Below, piece by piece: positions 1 to 9,176 of a DNA stretch of 64,000 nt. A program made the translations under genes and the position numbers. The notes under the pieces were generated by a model. That model searched no databases. It was not told where the DNA came from and worked only from the letters and a program-made list of their open reading frames with translations. Origin of the DNA: JAPPHA01 sp963664045 (GTDB taxonomy: Bacteria; Pseudomonadota; Alphaproteobacteria; Rhodobacterales; Rhodobacteraceae); contig CAXXGT010000002.1 of the NCBI GenBank assembly GCA_963664045.2, positions 343,729 to 407,728 of the forward strand, in the 5' to 3' direction. Positions within the stretch are counted from its first letter, which is position 1, and every line of letters starts with the position of its first letter.

Positions 1-18
1 CGGTCACCTGTTGCTGCG

Positions 19-1128
19 TTACCGCTTGTAGCTCAACCGCCAGAAATCCTGCCAATCCTGCCGCTTGTCGAAGTCGTCATTCCCCGTGGCAGCATTGTGC
101 GGCGTCAAACGGTCGGAAAACGCGTTTACGCCGGATGCTTCCTCGGGGTGTCGTGGAACAGCACTGTTTCCGGACACCTTGCCATCCCTGGTCATCGGCG
201 AGACACCTTCCTCCGTCATCATGAAATGCAGAAACAGTTTGGCCAGGTTGGGGCTCTTTGTGCCGACAGCGATCAGCCCGAAATTTGGATTGGCGTAACC
301 GATGTAGGGCTTGATATCCTCGCAGATCATCATGGTGAGCTTTCCATCGACCGTGTCACGGTACTTTGCGGTGGAAATCAGCCCCATGAAAGGCTCATCC
401 TGACCCGGCGTACCAATGGCCTCGGACGCGGCAGAATCCGAGTCGGTCAAGAGCGGTGAATTGGAAGCCAGGGCCTGGACCCAACTCGCGGTTGCGCTCT
501 GGGTACTGGTGTCCAATGACTTGCCGTAGTGCATCTCGTATGCGTCTGCAACGGACTGATCCCAATGGGTCTCCATCTGGTTGAACCAGTCAAGATAACC
601 CGGCTTGTTGAGCGGATCGCTCAAGGCAACCTTGCGGTTCCACTCGGGATCCGTAAGTGCCCAGATGTTATCCACCGGACAACTGTCGTATTTGTCGCTG
701 TTGTACGTCCAGACTGCAGGGTCCCGGTAGACGACCAGGGGATCCCGGGAATCTTCCGGAATCGAATCCGCCAGGTCAGGAGGCACCCAGCTCATCACGA
801 TTCCACTCGGGACGACTTCAGCCAGCGTTGCCGCCGCATCCGCGGACACGATCACGTCGCCCACGACATTCCCCGACTGCGCCTCCCTGATTACCATTTC
901 GATCTGGGCCGATGAAGGCACCTTGGAACCGGTGATTTCAATCCCGTACTTTTCCGTGAATGCCGCGGCTGATGTCTTGATTTTCCCGGTACTTGCATAG
1001 GCCGTTATCGCTTCCTCGCCCCGGGCGGCTTCGATCAGGGCTTCCAGGTCGAAGTCTTCCGCCGACAAAGGTGCAGCGAGCACCAGGATGGCGAACGAAC
1101 CAATGAAACTGTGCAATAGTCTGGACAT
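19..1128 (-). CDS. Iron(III)-type ABC transporter, periplasmic substrate-binding protein
   Basis: The 369-residue product starts with a signal peptide (about residues 1-22, ending LAAPLSA before EDFDLEAL). The mature part reads like a family-1/6 binding protein of the FbpA/AfuA class, which delivers Fe3+ or a small organic ligand to an inner-membrane ABC importer. I chose the ATG at 1128 because GGAGTG lies 7 bases upstream and the signal peptide begins there; the longer open frame to 1182 adds 18 residues with no secretion features. It is the last gene of a minus-strand operon with the ATPase (1243-2349) and the fused permease (2351-4222). The Tyr pair that marks classical FbpA iron sites was not identified with certainty, so the ligand (iron, phosphonate, thiamine-like) is open. 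Confidence 0.82.
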   Translation of the reverse strand: MSRLLHSFIGSFAILVLAAPLSAEDFDLEALIEAARGEEAITAYASTGKIKTSAAAFTEKYGIEITGSKVPSSAQIEMVIREAQSGNVVGDVIVSADAAATLAEVVPSGIVMSWVPPDLADSIPEDSRDPLVVYRDPAVWTYNSDKYDSCPVDNIWALTDPEWNRKVALSDPLNKPGYLDWFNQMETHWDQSVADAYEMHYGKSLDTSTQSATASWVQALASNSPLLTDSDSAASEAIGTPGQDEPFMGLISTAKYRDTVDGKLTMMICEDIKPYIGYANPNFGLIAVGTKSPNLAKLFLHFMMTEEGVSPMTRDGKVSGNSAVPRHPEEASGVNAFSDRLTPHNAATGNDDFDKRQDWQDFWRLSYKR

Positions 1129-1242
1129 TTCAGGCACTCCCATATTGTCCTGTTGTACTCTCGGGCTGCTGCCACATAGCACATTGCCTCGACCGGTCGT
1201 TACAAGTTGCGTGGGTCTTTTTTGACAACGTGGGCTGCCCCG

Positions 1243-2349
1243 TCAGGCTTTCTCGTATGAAATGCGTATCCCGTCAAGGTCGAACAAGTGTATCCGGGAG
1301 CGATCCACCTGAAAATACAGCATTTCTCCAACGTTGAATTCAGGCGATACATTTGTCGAGACAAAGAGCGGTGTACCGCCCTTGTCCAATTCGACTATCC
1401 AGTTTCCACCAGTCGGAAGGATCCCTGCAACTTTTGCACGGCTTGCCAGGCAGCGGGAGTTGCCCGATGGTCTGGTCACCGAAAGCCGGATTGTTTCCGG
1501 GCGAAGACCCACGGAACCGACATCGTCAATTCCGGGGAATGACCTGGCTACGTATTTCCCCAAGGTCAGAGACAATTCCATGTCTTGATCGGCTGTCACA
1601 GGTACCATGTTTATCGGTGGATTACCGACAAACTCTGCGACAAAGAGATTTGCCGGAGAATTGTAGATCTCGTCAGGGCTGCCCACCTGTTGCAAGGATC
1701 CTTCGTTCATCACGGCAATACGTGTCGAGAGTGTCATTGCTTCCCACTGGTCATGGGTCACAAAAACGATGGTCGTACCGAATTCGCCATGAATTCGCTT
1801 CAATTCGGCACGCATCTTCAGGCGGAGCTTGGCATCCAGGTTAGACAATGGTTCATCCAGCAAAAGGACATCTGGTTCGATGACCAACATCCGGGCGAGC
1901 GCGACCCGTTGCTGCTGACCACCGGACAGTTGCGACGGATAGCGATCCCGAAACTGCTCGATGCCCAGCGTTTCCATGACAAACCCGACACGCTCTTCAC
2001 GTTCCTCTGTCGGAACCTTGCGCAAACGCAGGCCAAAACTGACATTCCGCTCGACGGTGAGATGCGGCCATAGTGCGTAGCTCTGAAAGACCAGTCCCGC
2101 ACCACGCTGTTCGGGCGGAACGAAGATACCCTGATCACGTGAATCCAGTACCCGGCCGCCGATCATGATTTCCCCGGTGCTGAGGTTTTCCAACCCCGCT
2201 ATCACCCGCAGGGTGGTTGATTTTCCGCAACCCGAAGGCCCGAGCAGGCACATGAACTCGCCGTCCCGGACCACAAGGTCGAGATCCGATATTGCCGGGA
2301 CCAGACTGTCGTATGACTTGCAAACATGGCTGAGTGTAATGGTGGGCAA
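1243..2349 (-). CDS. ABC transporter ATP-binding protein (FbpC/PotA/MalK class)
   Basis: The 368-residue ATPase energises the importer encoded around it. Walker A GPSGCGKST is at about 37-45, the signature LSGGQQQR near 141, Walker B LLLDEPLSNLD near 160 and the switch His in FVTHDQ near 192. A C-terminal TOBE-like region (about 245-368) follows, which is usual for importers of iron, spermidine or sugars. Only one base separates its ATG from the permease stop, so the two are co-transcribed and probably translationally coupled. Substrate cannot be read from the ATPase alone; the association with a single two-domain permease favours the iron/2-aminoethylphosphonate subgroup. Confidence 0.9.
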   Translation of the reverse strand: MPTITLSHVCKSYDSLVPAISDLDLVVRDGEFMCLLGPSGCGKSTTLRVIAGLENLSTGEIMIGGRVLDSRDQGIFVPPEQRGAGLVFQSYALWPHLTVERNVSFGLRLRKVPTEEREERVGFVMETLGIEQFRDRYPSQLSGGQQQRVALARMLVIEPDVLLLDEPLSNLDAKLRLKMRAELKRIHGEFGTTIVFVTHDQWEAMTLSTRIAVMNEGSLQQVGSPDEIYNSPANLFVAEFVGNPPINMVPVTADQDMELSLTLGKYVARSFPGIDDVGSVGLRPETIRLSVTRPSGNSRCLASRAKVAGILPTGGNWIVELDKGGTPLFVSTNVSPEFNVGEMLYFQVDRSRIHLFDLDGIRISYEKA

Positions 2350-2350
2350 T

Positions 2351-4222
2351 CTATCCTCCCAGTCCGTCGGCGAGATTCGTCTTGGTCACGTTTTGTACTG
2401 CCAGTGTCCCGAAATAGGCCATGGCCGCGATGATCAGCACAACTGCATTTGCGGCTTGAGTGTAATTGTTGTCGATCAACCTCAGGGAATATGTCGTCAA
2501 CACATCGGTGGTGGGCACCGCCAGGACAACAAACAGGCTCAACCCCTTGATTCCCGAAATGAAGGGTAGAAGTGTTCCTGTGACGAGCGCGCCTTTCTGG
2601 ATTGGAATCACGATGCTCGTCATGCGATGCAGCCACCCGGCGCCGGTCATTTGCGCCGCTTCTTCCGGATCCTTTCCCAGCTGCATCATCGCGGAGATCC
2701 CTGCCCTCGAAGAGTAGGGCATCTGGTCCGCAGTCAATGCCAGAATGAGGATCAGGCCGGTGCCGTATAGCGCCGGTATCGGCCCGCGCTGGACCGCAAA
2801 CAACGACAGATATGCGACGGCAAAAGCGATCCCGGGCACAAGATAGGGAAAGAAAGTCACATGCCGGAGGAAGCCGGACATCCAACGCACCCGTGATCGC
2901 ACAACCACGTAACCGACAAGCAGTCCCAGAAGACCGGAACATAACGATGCGAATCCGACAATTCGAAGTGTATTCCATGCCGCCATCCAAAGATCCGGTG
3001 TCAAGAGGATACCGGTCCGCAACGCGACCGTTTCAAGATTCCGGCCAATCCAATAGTCGAGGGTAAAGTTCTCCATGGAAAAGTCAGCCGGGACCTTCAT
3101 GACGGTCGAAAGCACCAGCACGAGCAGCGGGAAACCCACGGAAATCACGAAGATCAGTGCTGCAAAGACGGTCGCCGGCAATCTGTAAATCCCCAACGCG
3201 GATTTGCGGCTCATTGCGCCCTTGCCTCCGACAGTCACGAACCTGCGGGATTCACGAACAAGGCGGGCATCGACCAACAGGGAAATGATTCCGATCAACA
3301 TGATTGCCCCGGCCAAGACCGCCGCGACACCGCTTTGTCGGGACGAGATGCTGCGATAAAGCGACGTCGCAAGCACATTGTAGTCGACCGGCAAACCCAA
3401 GAGGTAGTTTACCCCGAATTCGCCAATGCACTTTGCAAAAATCAGGATGGTGGCCGACAAAAGAGAGGGCAACATGAGCGGGAATATGATTTGCAATGCC
3501 ACGGTTCCCGACTTCGCGCCAAGAATACGTGCACTTTCCTCCAACTGGGTATCGAAGCTTCTCAGCGCATTTCCGAAAAGCAGGATGACGAACGGCGCGT
3601 AATGCAATGCAAGGATGATCGTGATCGGGACCTGGCCGTAAGCCAGCCAGTCCGGAGGCGTGAATCCGAGGTTTTCAAACCATCCCTGCTGTCCACCAAC
3701 GGTTCGATTGCGGAATAATGTGCGCCACGCAAGCGCAAACGTCCAGGACGGCAGCATGTATGGCACGATCAAGGCAGTGGCAAACCATCGTCGTCCGAAC
3801 ATGTCCGTACGACTCAGCAACCATGCAAGCGGAACGCCAATGGAAAGGGAAATCAGTATGACCCCGGTCGCGACGGACAGCGTGTGTGTGAGCGGTTCCC
3901 AGAACAGGATCTGGGCAATTTGCGATGCAAGGGTCCTATTCAGGTAATAGAATGTCCAGGTGCCAACCTCGGACTTCGCTCGACGTGCATCGCCGAACTG
4001 CACTTCGACTGCGTCGTGCAGGAGCGTGACAATTGGAACAATCACAAGGTATGCGAACAGCACGACCATCAACGCACCGATGATAGCCGTGGGTTCCCGC
4101 CACCCGACCTTGAAGTGATAGCTCAGACGGGGGCTTCGATGCATCCCCGTGCGAGAGACGGACTTGTCTTGTGCGGCAAACTGCGATGGCATCAGGTCGG
4201 ACTTTTGTTTCATGCCAGGCAC
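2351..4222 (-). CDS. ABC transporter permease, fused two-domain FbpB type
   Basis: The 623-residue integral membrane protein contains two BPD_transp_1 halves in one chain, roughly residues 90-330 and 390-615. Each half has several hydrophobic helices and an EAA-loop-like stretch (EESARILGAKSGT near 230; EEAAQMTGAGWLHR near 525). Such duplicated permeases are typical of Fe3+ (Sfu/Fbp) and phosphonate importers, where one polypeptide replaces a permease dimer. The first about 40 residues are polar and could be cytoplasmic, or the true start may be one of several internal ATGs. It is the first gene of the three-gene minus-strand operon. I saw no convincing Fur box in the 660 bases upstream. Confidence 0.88.
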   Translation of the reverse strand: MPGMKQKSDLMPSQFAAQDKSVSRTGMHRSPRLSYHFKVGWREPTAIIGALMVVLFAYLVIVPIVTLLHDAVEVQFGDARRAKSEVGTWTFYYLNRTLASQIAQILFWEPLTHTLSVATGVILISLSIGVPLAWLLSRTDMFGRRWFATALIVPYMLPSWTFALAWRTLFRNRTVGGQQGWFENLGFTPPDWLAYGQVPITIILALHYAPFVILLFGNALRSFDTQLEESARILGAKSGTVALQIIFPLMLPSLLSATILIFAKCIGEFGVNYLLGLPVDYNVLATSLYRSISSRQSGVAAVLAGAIMLIGIISLLVDARLVRESRRFVTVGGKGAMSRKSALGIYRLPATVFAALIFVISVGFPLLVLVLSTVMKVPADFSMENFTLDYWIGRNLETVALRTGILLTPDLWMAAWNTLRIVGFASLCSGLLGLLVGYVVVRSRVRWMSGFLRHVTFFPYLVPGIAFAVAYLSLFAVQRGPIPALYGTGLILILALTADQMPYSSRAGISAMMQLGKDPEEAAQMTGAGWLHRMTSIVIPIQKGALVTGTLLPFISGIKGLSLFVVLAVPTTDVLTTYSLRLIDNNYTQAANAVVLIIAAMAYFGTLAVQNVTKTNLADGLGG

Positions 4223-4882
4223 ACGTGGTCATTCGGCAAGTTAACAGCCGATCTTCCCCATGACTACCTTGATTTGAGCGGAGTCAGTATGAAGGCTCAG
4301 TCCGAATGTCGGGAACCGGCATGACCTGGAACCTTGATCGCGAGTTCCAAATGAAAGTTCAAACCAGGGGGGACTTCGGACGGCTGCGTTGCTTCGGCGG
4401 GCTCATCGGACACCCTGGACCGGACAGTTCCGACTCTCCTGACGTCTTTTTGTCGGCCACCGGGGAGGCCCGGGCTCATGAAGAGAACCAGCATGACCAA
4501 GTTATAACCGGTTTTCCTCGGCATCGCGACGCGGACGTGTTGTCGCTGCCATCGATCTCCGCAATGGCTGGCACATCAAAGAGCACCGGCCGGGACGGAA
4601 TTGCGCATCGAGCACGAATTCGTTCCCGGCGGCTTTTCCCTTTTGGTCTGCACGTCGCTTGCGGCACGCAACCCCGACGGCAGCCGGTGGCCGGAAGTCC
4701 TGAACCGCCTGGTTGCCTGCGCGCCGGGAAAGACAAAGGTCAAGACAACCAACATTGCTCGTCAAAATTTCGGGTTCACTCTCGTTCGCGGCGACAATTC
4801 TGCAGCCAAGAGACTGCGACTGACACGATATTGACCCGGCGTGACTTTTCGGCCCGGGATTTCAATACTAGAGTTCGATTTC
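4223..4882. other. Gene-poor intergenic stretch between divergent operons
   Basis: About 660 bases lie between the permease start (minus strand) and the secreted DsbD-like gene (plus strand). Several short open frames exist on both strands (for example plus 4601-4834, whose peptide includes WPEVLNRLVACAPGK), but none has a ribosome-binding site plus a recognisable product. It must hold the promoters of both flanking genes; no clear repeat or operator was found. A decayed gene is possible. Confidence 0.4.
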
Positions 4883-5752
4883 ATGAGGAACGCATCAATT
4901 AACCTCCGGCTGGCAGGTCTCGCGATGGCAACGGTTCTTGCCACTGCACTCGGGTCGACGGAAAGCGGCCGTGCATCCGGCCTGGACGGGGAACACGGAC
5001 ATCCAGGCATCGTTTCCCTGGACCTCCTTCACGGGTGGCGCGACCCGTCGGGGCGTCACATGGCGGCCATCAGGTTCAAGCTGGCGGAGGAGTGGAAAAC
5101 ATATTGGCGTTCCCCGGGCCAGTTCGGCTTTCCTCCTCAATTCGACTGGGCCGACTCGATGAACCTCGAGGCCCTCAGGTTTCATTGGCCGACTCCCCGG
5201 ATATTCAACTCCTACGGACTGCGCGTCGTCGGATATGATAACGAACTGATCCTGCCGGTCGAATTGTCCCCGACGCATTCCGGTGACGACATTCACCTCG
5301 ATCTCGTGATCGAGTTCGGCGTTTGCAAGGACATTTGCATTCCGGTCAAGTCGCGAGTCACGGACCTGCTCAGCGAACTCCGAACCAGCCACAGGCGAAC
5401 CATCGAGGATGCGCTGGGAAAGACCGCGATCGCGCCACATCGGGCGGGGCTTCGGCACCTGGGATGCCAAATCAGGAAAGTTGACCGGAGCTTCGTTGTC
5501 ACCTCGCACATCGGCGTCGGCGCCGACCTCAGAGACCCGGTCGAGGCGATATTCGAACTTGGCGATGCACAGGCCGCCTGGATCGAACCCGGCGAGACCG
5601 TGGTCTCCGGCTCCCGAATTGTCGCCAGCGCCGGAATCGTGCCTTACCAGATGGACGGGTTCATTCTGGATCGTTCAAGAATCGTCATGACCGTGCTGGG
5701 AGGCGACCGCGCGGTAGAGTTTTCCGGTTGTACCGAAATTTCCGACAGGTGA
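4883..5752 (+). CDS. Secreted DsbD N-terminal-domain-like (thiol:disulfide interchange) protein
   Basis: The 289-residue protein starts with a signal peptide (MRNASINLRLAGLAMATV..., cleavage around residue 28). Its body resembles the alpha/N-terminal domain of DsbD/ScsB-type reductases: WRDPSGRHMAAIRFKLAEEWKTYW near 45-68 and the paired cysteines in EFGVCKDICIPVK near 146-158. There is no transmembrane DsbD core or thioredoxin tail, so it is the stand-alone periplasmic form common in Rhodobacterales, presumably handling thiol reduction in the periplasm. The ATG at 4883 is chosen because the signal peptide begins there, 14 codons inside the longer open frame. It is convergent with the RND pump, with 19 bases between the stops. 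Confidence 0.75.
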   Translation: MRNASINLRLAGLAMATVLATALGSTESGRASGLDGEHGHPGIVSLDLLHGWRDPSGRHMAAIRFKLAEEWKTYWRSPGQFGFPPQFDWADSMNLEALRFHWPTPRIFNSYGLRVVGYDNELILPVELSPTHSGDDIHLDLVIEFGVCKDICIPVKSRVTDLLSELRTSHRRTIEDALGKTAIAPHRAGLRHLGCQIRKVDRSFVVTSHIGVGADLRDPVEAIFELGDAQAAWIEPGETVVSGSRIVASAGIVPYQMDGFILDRSRIVMTVLGGDRAVEFSGCTEISDR

Positions 5753-5771
5753 CGCCACAACGTCGGTGAGG

Positions 5772-8700
5772 TCAATTGCGCCGCGGCCTCAGCCCAAAGA
5801 TTGCAACCGCTACCAGAAGTGACACGACCAGGACTCCGGCAATTCCGCTGAACATCGCCAGGAGCGCCGTGATTCGGTCCGGAAGTTCGGCCGGAGAATA
5901 CAACTGCAGCCATGGGTGGAGTTCACTTGTCACCGCCAGGTAGCCGGTCGTTCCGACAACAACGGCCGCGGAAAAGGCGGTGGCCGCGACAAGTACGAAC
6001 CGGCCAGCCATTCCGATCCGCCTGTCACCCAGTCCGCGCCTGAAAGCCAGTATGAACCCCGCAATGTCCTTCTGTACGGCCAGGAGTGCAGGAACCAGGA
6101 AAAGCAGGATGACCATGCCGAATCCAAGGCCATAACTCAGCGTAATCACGGTCGGTTTGAGGAACAGGGCCTGGCGCGAGGATTCGAACAGGAGCGGAAG
6201 CAGCCCGAGAACCGTTGTCAGGGTCGTCAGCAGTATCGGGCGAAACCGGTCGCATGCCGCATCGACAATTGCGGGGAACAACGCCCGTGACCGGCTATAG
6301 TCGTCGACAGTGGAAATTAGGACAATCGAGTCATTGATGATAATTCCGGATAGTCCGATCAGCCCGACAATCGAGAATATGGAAAACGGCACCCCCCAAT
6401 GATGATGGCCGTAAATTGCCCCGACAAGACCGAAGGGGATGATCGCCAGAACGAGGAGCGGCCGAATCCAGCTTGCGAATATCCAGACAAGCGTCAGGTA
6501 AATCCCCAGGAGACAGAGTGCGTATCCGTATGAAGCTTCACTCAGGAATCGGGATTCCTGTTCGGCTAGTCCCGACAGAGCGTAGGAAATCCCGTATTCG
6601 CTTGCGACCCCGGGAAGAATTCGGTCTTCAAGCTCGATCCGGATCTCCTCCGCGTGCGCGGGATCATCTTCCGAAATGTCTCCGGTTACGGTGACAACCC
6701 TGTGACCGTCTTCCCGACGCACCGCGGAGAACCCGAGGCGCGTCGTAACGGACACGATGTCTGCCAGGGGAACATAGTCTCCCGTCATCGTCCGAAGACG
6801 GGTGCGATCCAGGAAATCCGCGGTAAGTTCGGATTCCGGCAACCGCACGATCACTTCCGTGGTTCGGGACCCCACGGGAAAACGGGCTGCCATGATTCCG
6901 TTCAACCTGCTCCGCAATTCTGCGCCTATCGAGTCGATCGTGAAGCCGAGGGCACGACCTTGCGGGGTCAGGTCGAGGATGAGTTCTTCCTTGTCATAGG
7001 CAAGATTGTCCTCCAGCCCCGATACCGCGGGAAACGTGAGAAGCGCTTGCTGCACAGCTTCGGAAGCCGCCTTCAAGGTCTCGGAGTCGCCGCCCCTGAG
7101 GTCCACGGAAAGCGCGTCACCGCCTGGCCCGGACCGCCAGCCACGGAAGCTGAGAGTCTCCAGCAGGGGATGCCGCCTGACCTCTTCCTGCAAGTCGGAC
7201 ACGAAGGCAAAGGACGTATAGGGCCGGGAATCGGCGTCGATCAACTCGACGGCTATCGATCCCAGTTGGTCCTGGTCCTTGGTATCAGCGCCAGCGAGGC
7301 CCCTGCCCGTCGTGCCCCCAATCTCTGCAAGGGAGAACGTCACCGGGTTCGTGCCGTACCGGTTCTCGAATTCCCGGGCGGTAATATCGACGGCGCGCTG
7401 CAATTCCTCGACCACGGCGCGGGTATCCTCCCTGGTCGCGCCGGGCAGCATGGCGAAGTTCCCGGAAACCGACCCGGTTTCGGGAGCATTGAAAAACCTG
7501 AAAACAACATCCCCCCTGACCAGCAGTGCTGCCTGCCATGCCAGCAGGAAGATGCAGCCGGCCAGTACAGGGTACCTCAGGAAGAGTACCCAGGTCATGA
7601 ACCGCCGAAAAACCGTGTTCCGGAACCAGACGAATACCCGGTTGAACAGGATATTCGGCCAGTCGTACCAGTGCCGCCTGGAAACGCTGACCAGCGCATG
7701 GCTCATGTGCCTGGGAAGAATGAAGAAACACTCCACCAGCGATGCGGCAAGTACCGCAATCACCGTGAACGGAAGATCGACGATCAGGTTGCCGAAACGC
7801 CCGCCAATCGCCGTCAAGCCGAAAAAGGCGATGACCGTCGTGACGGTCGCGGAAAACACCAGGGGAGCCATGCGGATTGCCGCATTTTCAGCCGCGATCG
7901 CCGGAGATTCACCCAGGTGCCGGTGACGAAAATCCGCGTGTTCGCCAACGACGATGGCGTCATCCACCACGAAACCGAGGCAGATGATCAGTGCGAACAG
8001 CGAGACCATGTTGATCGTCAGGCCGACAGCAAACATCACCGCCACGGCCGAGAGCATGGCGACCGGGATCCCGGCCGCGACCCAGAATGCGGTGCGGGCA
8101 TTCAGGAAAAGAAACAGCAGGCAGACAACCAGGACCAGGCCGAGCAACCCGTTGTCCAGGAGAACCCCGAGCCTTTCCGAAATCGCTTCCGCCCGGGTTC
8201 GAATCAAATCGATCGTGACGCCGTCCGGCAGGGTCAATTGCAATTCGCGTGCAGCGCCCTCGACCTGTTCCTGCATGCGAATGGCGTCACCAAAGTCGGC
8301 CCGGTCAACGCGAATCGACACCGCCGGGTTCTTCCCGACGAAATAACTGCGTCCCTGCCCGGCCCCTGAATCATCAACCTCGGCGATGTCCCCGACAAGC
8401 AGCTTCGACCCGTCCGGCAACAGCCTGAGTATGACGTTCCGAATCTCGTCCGCAGTCCGTTTCTCGATCCCTGTCCGAACCCTGGTCGCGCCTCCGGCCA
8501 CGTCGCCGGCCGGGTCTGCCGACGTTTCCTCGGAAATCGCCGCCGCGATTCCCCTGAGCGTGATGTCGTTCCGGATTAGCGACATCTCCGGAACCTCGAC
8601 GACGATTTCCGGTTCATCGACGCCCCGAGTCGTCGTTCGCGTTACTCCCCGTCGAAACAGCTCTGCCACGAATTCGTCAGCGAAACGCTGCAATTGTTCG

Positions 8701-9167
8701 CCCGATACCGGCCCCGATATGATGACATCGGTTACCCTGTCGCGCCAGGCATTGCGGCGGACAACCGGCTCCTCGACCCCGTCCGGGAAACCAGTCACCC
8801 CTTCGACCGCGACCTTGACATCGTCTGCCGCCCTGCCCATGTCCCAGCCCGGTTCGAAATCAAGCCTGATCGTCGCCGACCCTTCCCGTGCCGTGCTGCT
8901 TGTTCCCTCGACGCCCTCGATATCGAGAAGTGCCGGCTCGAGCAGTGAGACAACGGCCTGGTCCATGTCCTCGGGCCCGGCACCGTCCCACTGGACAGAC
9001 ACGCGAACGCTGTCGATGACCACGTCCGGGAAGAACTGCGAACGGATCTGGGTCATCGACGCGAGGCCGAGAACGACCAATGCCAACAGCACGAGATTTG
9101 CCGCGGTTCGGTGCCTGGCAAAATACGCGATCACGCCTCGCCAACCTGCCATTGGTGTCGTGGCCAT
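5772..9167 (-). CDS. RND-family efflux permease (AcrB/HAE1-like)
   Basis: At 1131 residues this has RND proton-antiporter pump length. A membrane anchor near residues 20-37 (NLVLLALVVLGLASM) precedes a periplasmic porter domain starting RSQFFPDVVID. The TM4-6 bundle contains GFVVDDAIVVGEHADFRHR near 400, corresponding to the Asp pair that carries protons in this family. The second half repeats the design with GIIINDSIVLISTVDDY near 985. It follows the adaptor gene (9177-10889) by 9 bases on the same strand, so the two form an efflux operon. No outer-membrane channel gene is adjacent, so a channel encoded elsewhere is implied. Substrates are not predictable from sequence. Confidence 0.93.
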   Translation of the reverse strand: MATTPMAGWRGVIAYFARHRTAANLVLLALVVLGLASMTQIRSQFFPDVVIDSVRVSVQWDGAGPEDMDQAVVSLLEPALLDIEGVEGTSSTAREGSATIRLDFEPGWDMGRAADDVKVAVEGVTGFPDGVEEPVVRRNAWRDRVTDVIISGPVSGEQLQRFADEFVAELFRRGVTRTTTRGVDEPEIVVEVPEMSLIRNDITLRGIAAAISEETSADPAGDVAGGATRVRTGIEKRTADEIRNVILRLLPDGSKLLVGDIAEVDDSGAGQGRSYFVGKNPAVSIRVDRADFGDAIRMQEQVEGAARELQLTLPDGVTIDLIRTRAEAISERLGVLLDNGLLGLVLVVCLLFLFLNARTAFWVAAGIPVAMLSAVAVMFAVGLTINMVSLFALIICLGFVVDDAIVVGEHADFRHRHLGESPAIAAENAAIRMAPLVFSATVTTVIAFFGLTAIGGRFGNLIVDLPFTVIAVLAASLVECFFILPRHMSHALVSVSRRHWYDWPNILFNRVFVWFRNTVFRRFMTWVLFLRYPVLAGCIFLLAWQAALLVRGDVVFRFFNAPETGSVSGNFAMLPGATREDTRAVVEELQRAVDITAREFENRYGTNPVTFSLAEIGGTTGRGLAGADTKDQDQLGSIAVELIDADSRPYTSFAFVSDLQEEVRRHPLLETLSFRGWRSGPGGDALSVDLRGGDSETLKAASEAVQQALLTFPAVSGLEDNLAYDKEELILDLTPQGRALGFTIDSIGAELRSRLNGIMAARFPVGSRTTEVIVRLPESELTADFLDRTRLRTMTGDYVPLADIVSVTTRLGFSAVRREDGHRVVTVTGDISEDDPAHAEEIRIELEDRILPGVASEYGISYALSGLAEQESRFLSEASYGYALCLLGIYLTLVWIFASWIRPLLVLAIIPFGLVGAIYGHHHWGVPFSIFSIVGLIGLSGIIINDSIVLISTVDDYSRSRALFPAIVDAACDRFRPILLTTLTTVLGLLPLLFESSRQALFLKPTVITLSYGLGFGMVILLFLVPALLAVQKDIAGFILAFRRGLGDRRIGMAGRFVLVAATAFSAAVVVGTTGYLAVTSELHPWLQLYSPAELPDRITALLAMFSGIAGVLVVSLLVAVAIFGLRPRRN

Positions 9168-9176
9168 GGCTGGTCC

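Noticed and set aside
4306..4902. Plus-strand frame of 198 codons before the DsbD-like gene
   Set aside because: No ribosome-binding site, no domain, Arg-rich composition, overlaps the real start region.
6654..8369. Long plus-strand open frame of 571 codons
   Set aside because: It is fully antisense to the RND permease, has low-complexity Arg/Gln/Asp-rich composition and no domain; a GC-codon shadow.
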